From positions 1 to 8,070 of the forward strand of contig CAYYOO010000057.1 in the NCBI GenBank assembly GCA_964473335.1: 8,070 bases of DNA, in the 5' to 3' direction. The notes under the pieces are model-generated. The model worked only from the letters and a program-made list of their open reading frames with translations. It was not told the origin of the DNA and ran no database searches. Position 1 is the first letter of the stretch. The number at the start of each line of letters is the position of its first letter. The DNA is from CAYZTD01 sp964473335 (lineage in GTDB: Archaea > Thermoplasmatota > E2 > DHVEG-1). A program made the position numbers and the translations under genes. Shown one piece after another: positions 5,601-8,070 of the stretch.

Positions 5601-5936
5601 ATGGGTGAAATGAAAGAATCAGTAGATAAAGTAATGGATATGATGAAAGAACTTTCAAAGCATCAACCACACTCAATGAGAGATTTTAAAAAATTTATGA
5701 GTGAAGTTTTAAAAGAAGGAACACTTGATACAAAAACAAAAGAATTAATAACCTTAGGGACTGCAATCACCGCTCGTTGTAAATATTGTATTGCACTACA
5801 TGTAAAAAAAGCACTTGAAGCAGGAGCTACAAAAGATGAAATCTTTGAGACAGCATCAGTTGCAATACTCATGGGTGGAGGACCTGCTATGACTTACGTT
5901 GTGGAAGTAAAAAAAGCACTTGATGAATATCTGTAA
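5601..5936 (+). CDS. Carboxymuconolactone decarboxylase family protein, AhpD-like
   Basis: This 111-residue all-helical protein belongs to the CMD/AhpD family, which usually forms hexamers or larger rings. It has the complete AhpD catalytic pattern E-x11-C-x2-C-x3-H: E48, C60, C63 and H67, in the stretch ELITLGTAITARCKYCIALH. AhpD uses the CxxC pair and a proton relay for disulfide or peroxide reduction, so this member is more likely a thiol oxidoreductase than a decarboxylase; its substrate is unknown. The C-terminal half has DEIFETASVAILMGGGPAM, a conserved family block. GGAGG at 5586-5590 is ten bases before the ATG. The 63-base upstream gap contains TATA-like TTTAAAAA (5546-5553), so it is probably its own transcription unit. 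TrxB 0.6 kb away might supply electrons through an unseen thioredoxin or glutaredoxin-like partner. Confidence 0.9.
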   Translation: MGEMKESVDKVMDMMKELSKHQPHSMRDFKKFMSEVLKEGTLDTKTKELITLGTAITARCKYCIALHVKKALEAGATKDEIFETASVAILMGGGPAMTYVVEVKKALDEYL

Positions 5937-6009
5937 AAAGGATAATAAATATTACATCTACATATTAATTTAAAATTTATCTCTTAAACTCTGCTTATTT
6001 ACAGAAAAC

Positions 6010-6017
6010 TATATAAA
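6010..6017 (+). promoter_or_regulatory. TATA box of the toxin-antitoxin operon
   Basis: TATATAAA-like sequence (TATATAAA within CTATATAAATTA, 6009-6020) lies about 40 bases before the antitoxin ATG at 6053. Usual archaeal spacing puts the transcript start near 6038, leaving a short leader with GGTGA at 6041-6045. This argues against the upstream in-frame TTG at 6023, which would lie before the start of the mRNA. Confidence 0.6.
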
Positions 6018-6050
6018 TTAGTTTGACTAATATAAACTTAGGTGAACTAA
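6018..6050. promoter_or_regulatory. Tandem operator: two TTAG-N5-CTAA dyads 20 bp apart
   Basis: Two 13-bp dyads, TTAGTTTGACTAA (6018-6030) and TTAGGTGAACTAA (6038-6050), have identical half-sites and a five-base centre, and start exactly 20 bp apart, about two helical turns. The first abuts the TATA box; the second covers the inferred transcription start and the ribosome site and ends two bases before the antitoxin ATG. In the second, the symmetry extends to ACTTAG/CTAAGT (6036-6052), so the RNA could also fold there. Antitoxins commonly repress their own operon at such tandem sites. The pattern is seen directly; the binding protein is inferred. Confidence 0.7.
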
Positions 6051-6052
6051 GT

Positions 6053-6289
6053 ATGACTCAGGCTTTAATAAAGCTGGATGAAAATATAAACCGTGTAATA
6101 AACATTGTAAAAGCCAAATATGGGTTAAAAGATAAAAGTGAAACAATTGAATTTATTGTAAAAAAATATATTGAATATAAAAATGAACCTGAATTAAGAC
6201 CTGAATTTATCAAAAAGATAAATAAAATCAAAAAAGAAAAAAGTATACGAGTCGACGATTTTGCCAAGAGGTATGGCTTGGATGTATAA
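6053..6289 (+). CDS. Antitoxin, RelB-like/DUF2683-type
   Basis: This 78-residue protein is the likely antitoxin partner of the RelE-like toxin that follows. The N-terminal 36 residues (TQALIKLDENINRVINIV, then KAKYGLKDKSETIEFIVKKY) fit a ribbon-helix-helix-like strand and two helices, as in DNA-binding antitoxins and archaeal DUF2683 proteins. The middle, EPELRPEFIKKINKI, is typical of DUF2683, and a short C-terminal RVDDFAKRYGLDV tail would wrap the toxin. I start at ATG 6053 because GGTGA sits seven bases upstream and the TATA box is correctly spaced; an in-frame TTG at 6023 would add ten residues but lies inside the operator and before the predicted mRNA start. The last eight bases overlap the toxin gene. 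Autoregulation through the two upstream dyads is expected. Confidence 0.82.
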   Translation: MTQALIKLDENINRVINIVKAKYGLKDKSETIEFIVKKYIEYKNEPELRPEFIKKINKIKKEKSIRVDDFAKRYGLDV

Positions 6290-6566
6290 TCTTGAAATAA
6301 AGCCTACTGCTGACAAAATTTTTAAAAAACTATCTAAAAAGAACAAAAAACAGTTGTTGATTATAAATAAAAAAATCCTAGAAATTAGATCAAAACCAAA
6401 ACATGATTACAAACACCTTCGTCCGCCTTTACAAAATTTTTCAAGAATACATATCGATAAAAGTTTTATCTTAATCTTTGATATAAATCATACAGAAGAG
6501 GTAGTTACAATTTATTATTTTGGTCACCATGATAAAGCATATAAATGGAGACAAAGAGTAGAATAA
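6282..6566 (+). CDS. RelE-family toxin (mRNA interferase)
   Basis: This 94-residue basic protein has the RelE/ParE layout: a two-helix N-terminal hairpin (LEIKPTADKIFKKLSKKNKK and the next helix), a beta-sheet core with LRPPLQNFSRIHIDKSFIL around R55, and the C-terminal YYFGHHDKAYKWRQRVE. RelE toxins cut mRNA on the ribosome, with basic residues doing most of the catalysis; R47, R55, K85, K88 and R90 are candidates here. A YxWR-like end recurs in archaeal RelE homologues. I start at ATG 6282, overlapping the antitoxin stop by eight bases, with AGAGG about ten bases upstream; an ATG at 6273 would sit directly on that site. No frameshift or missing core is visible, so the toxin seems intact. 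ParE-like gyrase poisoning cannot be excluded from sequence alone. Confidence 0.88.
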   Translation: MYNLEIKPTADKIFKKLSKKNKKQLLIINKKILEIRSKPKHDYKHLRPPLQNFSRIHIDKSFILIFDINHTEEVVTIYYFGHHDKAYKWRQRVE

Positions 6567-6575
6567 TAAAATTTA

Positions 6576-6591
6576 ATCCTCTAATAAGGAT
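6576..6591. terminator. Short inverted repeat between convergent toxin and trxB genes
   Basis: ATCCT (6576-6580) and AGGAT (6587-6591) are perfect inverses separated by six bases, at the junction of the convergent relE-like and trxB genes. It may serve as a small bidirectional terminator, but the stem is only five pairs and no long U-run follows on either strand. Confidence 0.2.
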
Positions 6592-7501
6592 ACTTCTTTC
6601 CTAAGACTTCGGTTGTAGTTAGAGAAGCTATTGCACCTTCTGCAGCAGCTGTAATAACTTGCCTTAATCCACCTGTGATATCACCTGCGGCATAAACTCC
6701 TTTAATGTTTGTCCTGCCTTGACGATCTATTTTGATAAAACCATGTTCATCAGTTTTAACACCAAGTTTTTTAGCTAAATCATTTTGAGGGATTTCCCCA
6801 ATAGAAATAAAAACACCGTCAACTTTTAATTTGGTTACTTCACCAGTATCTTTGTCTTTTAAATCTAAAGATTCAACACTATTTTCACCATTAATTTTTT
6901 CAACAGTTGAATCCAAAACAAATTTTACCCCTTTCTCTTTTGCTTCATTTACATAGCTTTCCTCTGCTCTGAATTGATCTCTACGATGAATTACATATAC
7001 TTTCGAGCAACCAATTTGCTTCAAGTAAATTGCTTCAATTAAAGCAGAATTTCCACCGCCGACAACAGCTACTTTTTTATCTTTGAAAAAAAATCCATCG
7101 CAGGTTGCACAATACGAAACACCTTTACCAGAAAGCTCCTTTTCACCAGAAGCATTTAATTTTCGATGTTCTGTACCTGTAGCAAATAGAACAGATTTTG
7201 CCTTATATTTTTCTTTATTTGTTTTAATTAAAAATTCATTATTTTCTTTTGAAATATCTATTACTTCTTCGTTGAAATTAATCTTTGTATATTTTTCAAC
7301 ATGGTTTTTCATTTTTTCCATTAATTCAATCCCAGTTATTTCCTCAAAACCCGCATAGTTTTCAATGTTAGGAGCAATATTAGCAAGTCCTCCACCTATG
7401 CCTTTATCAAAAAGCACTGTTTTAATTCCAGATCTAACTGCATATATTGCAGCTGAGTAACCTGCAGGTCCTGCACCAATTATTGCAAGCTCATAATCCA
7501 T
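6581..7501 (-). CDS. trxB: Thioredoxin reductase (NADPH, flavoprotein)
   Basis: TrxB moves electrons from NAD(P)H through FAD and a redox disulfide to thioredoxin-like proteins in the cytoplasm. The 306 residues carry GAGPAG (9-14) for FAD, the redox-active CATC (131-134), GGGNSA (148-153) for the nucleotide, HRRDQFR (172-178), whose arginines R173 and R174 bind the 2'-phosphate of NADPH, and the second FAD motif GVYAAGDITGG with RQVITAAAEGAIA. Length and order match low-molecular-weight bacterial/archaeal TrxB; there is no membrane or extra domain. HRRxxxR argues for NADPH rather than the NADH- or F420-using relatives. GGAG lies about ten bases before the ATG, inside a palindrome CTCCGGAG (7511-7518), although the nearest TATA box would give an almost leaderless mRNA. 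No thioredoxin gene is adjacent. Confidence 0.95.
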   Translation of the reverse strand: MDYELAIIGAGPAGYSAAIYAVRSGIKTVLFDKGIGGGLANIAPNIENYAGFEEITGIELMEKMKNHVEKYTKINFNEEVIDISKENNEFLIKTNKEKYKAKSVLFATGTEHRKLNASGEKELSGKGVSYCATCDGFFFKDKKVAVVGGGNSALIEAIYLKQIGCSKVYVIHRRDQFRAEESYVNEAKEKGVKFVLDSTVEKINGENSVESLDLKDKDTGEVTKLKVDGVFISIGEIPQNDLAKKLGVKTDEHGFIKIDRQGRTNIKGVYAAGDITGGLRQVITAAAEGAIASLTTTEVLGKKYPY

Positions 7502-7523
7502 ACACTTCTACTCCGGAGACTCG

Positions 7524-7532
7524 ATATAAATA
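7524..7532 (-). promoter_or_regulatory. Probable TATA box of trxB
   Basis: ATATAAATA on the plus strand (TATTTATAT on the coding strand) is the clearest TATA-like element upstream of trxB. Its centre is about 27 bases from the first base of the ATG, so the transcript should begin very near the start codon. The GGAG at 7512-7515 would then lie outside the mRNA unless an upstream start near 7515 is used. Confidence 0.45.
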
Positions 7533-7563
7533 ACTAGTATTTAACAATAATCAAAGTTTGAGT

Positions 7564-7570
7564 AAAAAAA
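7564..7570 (-). terminator. Candidate U-tract terminator of the DUF1893 gene
   Basis: Seven A residues on the plus strand give U7 in the minus-strand transcript, eight bases past the DUF1893 stop. Together with the TATA box upstream of trxB, this suggests separate transcription units. Confidence 0.35.
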
Positions 7571-7578
7571 CATATTTT

Positions 7579-8019
7579 CTAAGGTGAAATTTCATCTTTA
7601 ATAATCTTATATGCCTCATCTGGTTTTTCAACATCTTTAAGTAAATCTTCAAAAGGACACATTCCAGTTCCATCACGATTCTTAATAAAGGGGATCATTT
7701 CATCGACCTGACAGGGTATACCTCCTATTATGAGTATTGCGATAGCAGTCTTTGTTGCTTGAGGAGAATACACTGCCTTCACTTTCCCGTGTCTACATAA
7801 AAAAGCTGAAGCACGGCCTAAAATTCTATCACCAATTACGTACTCACCGAGTTCATCACCCATCTCTTCGACTAGTTCAAGAATTGGCTTTATTCCCGCA
7901 CCTTTTTTTTCTCTCCAAATTTTTCCATATTGAACTAAAACAATTGATACATCTTTTTCTGATAGTATCTCTTTTGCAACAGCTAAATCATCCTGAATAT
8001 CTTTTGCTACAACAGTCAT
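7579..8019 (-). CDS. DUF1893 family protein (TM1506-like, deaminase-like fold)
   Basis: This 146-residue protein matches the DUF1893 family, known in archaea and Thermotoga. The TM1506 structure of that family resembles cytidine deaminases, but no biochemical role is established. Typical blocks are DLAVAKEILSEKDVSIVLV (11-29), YGKIWREKKGAGIKPILELV, GDRILGRASAFLC (63-75), KAVYSPQATKTA and NRDGTGMCPFEDLL (114-127). The zinc-binding HAE and PCxxC motifs of active deaminases are not visible: GRASAFLC occupies the region where the first would be expected, and only single cysteines (C75, C103, C121) occur. So catalysis as a deaminase should not be assumed. AGAGG lies four bases before the ATG. TTTTAAAA at 8061-8068 is a possible TATA box. 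It is separated from trxB by 77 bases. Confidence 0.88.
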   Translation of the reverse strand: MTVVAKDIQDDLAVAKEILSEKDVSIVLVQYGKIWREKKGAGIKPILELVEEMGDELGEYVIGDRILGRASAFLCRHGKVKAVYSPQATKTAIAILIIGGIPCQVDEMIPFIKNRDGTGMCPFEDLLKDVEKPDEAYKIIKDEISP

Positions 8020-8070
8020 GTTCCTCTCAACTTACACTCAGAAAAATATGGTTTTATGGTTTTTAAAATA

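Noticed and set aside
5538..5959. ATTACATCT repeated at 5538-5546 and 5951-5959, flanking the AhpD-like gene
   Set aside because: A 9-base direct repeat could suggest insertion of the gene, but it is short, A/T-rich and has no transposase or inverted ends; chance is sufficient.
6023..6052. Antitoxin start at the upstream in-frame TTG
   Set aside because: It falls inside the first operator dyad and before the transcript start predicted by the TATA box; the ATG at 6053 has a well-spaced GGTGA.
7083..7358. Plus-strand open frame antisense to trxB
   Set aside because: It is opposite conserved trxB sequence, including the CATC region, and shows no family resemblance; an antisense shadow.
7752..8066. 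Plus-strand open frame antisense to the DUF1893 gene
   Set aside because: Leu/His-rich translation typical of antisense frames, no promoter or ribosome site, and the minus-strand gene matches a known family.
1..8070. CRISPR arrays, insertion sequences, tRNA or rRNA genes
   Set aside because: No regularly spaced repeats, transposase-like reading frames, cloverleaf sequences with CCA-type ends, or rRNA-like G+C-rich blocks were seen on either strand.

Overview
The window is strongly A+T-rich and looks archaeal, probably an anaerobic euryarchaeote or a relative. Promoters carry A/T-rich TATA boxes about 25 bases before the inferred transcription starts. Several genes have strong GGAGG or GGTG ribosome sites, while one (at 2705) appears leaderless. 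The gene content fits: a group 4 (Ech/Mbh-type, complex I-related) [NiFe] hydrogenase, hydrogenase maturation genes, archaeal-type methylthioadenosine phosphorylase, and a DUF2683-like/RelE toxin-antitoxin pair. The species cannot be fixed from the sequence alone.

Layout. (1) 1-1487, minus strand: a tightly coupled operon encoding the NuoB-like small subunit, the NuoC-like subunit and the start of the NuoD-like catalytic large subunit, which runs off the left edge. Its leader holds a nested inverted repeat touching the ribosome site. (2) 1586-2635, minus: hypE, which makes the cyanide ligands of the [NiFe] centre. (3) 2705-3019, plus: a small three-helix membrane protein resembling a half-size PQ-loop/SemiSWEET transporter. 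It diverges from hypE and overlaps tail-to-tail with the next gene. (4) 3014-4473: a divergent pair, mtnP (minus) and apt (plus), forming a complete adenine salvage step. (5) 4486-5537, plus: apt is followed closely by an unknown zinc-ribbon/four-helix membrane protein and a HycI-type hydrogenase maturation protease. (6) 5601-5936, plus: an AhpD-like carboxymuconolactone decarboxylase-family protein with a complete redox motif. (7) 6053-6566, plus: a toxin-antitoxin pair preceded by two matching 13-bp dyads exactly 20 bp apart. (8) 6581-7501 and 7579-8019, minus: thioredoxin reductase and a DUF1893 protein of the deaminase-like TM1506 family.

How the genes work together. Hydrogenase structural genes, hypE and the maturation protease lie within about 5.5 kb, interleaved with purine salvage. 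MtnP releases adenine from methylthioadenosine and Apt converts it to AMP. TrxB and the AhpD-like protein may both belong to thiol-disulfide redox chemistry. I found no CRISPR array, insertion sequence, tRNA or rRNA. No intergenic stretch exceeds 300 bases.

Nothing here is demonstrably a new system. The best leads are the tandem operator of the toxin-antitoxin module, the nested dyad in the hydrogenase leader, and the unknown membrane zinc-ribbon protein between apt and the hydrogenase protease.
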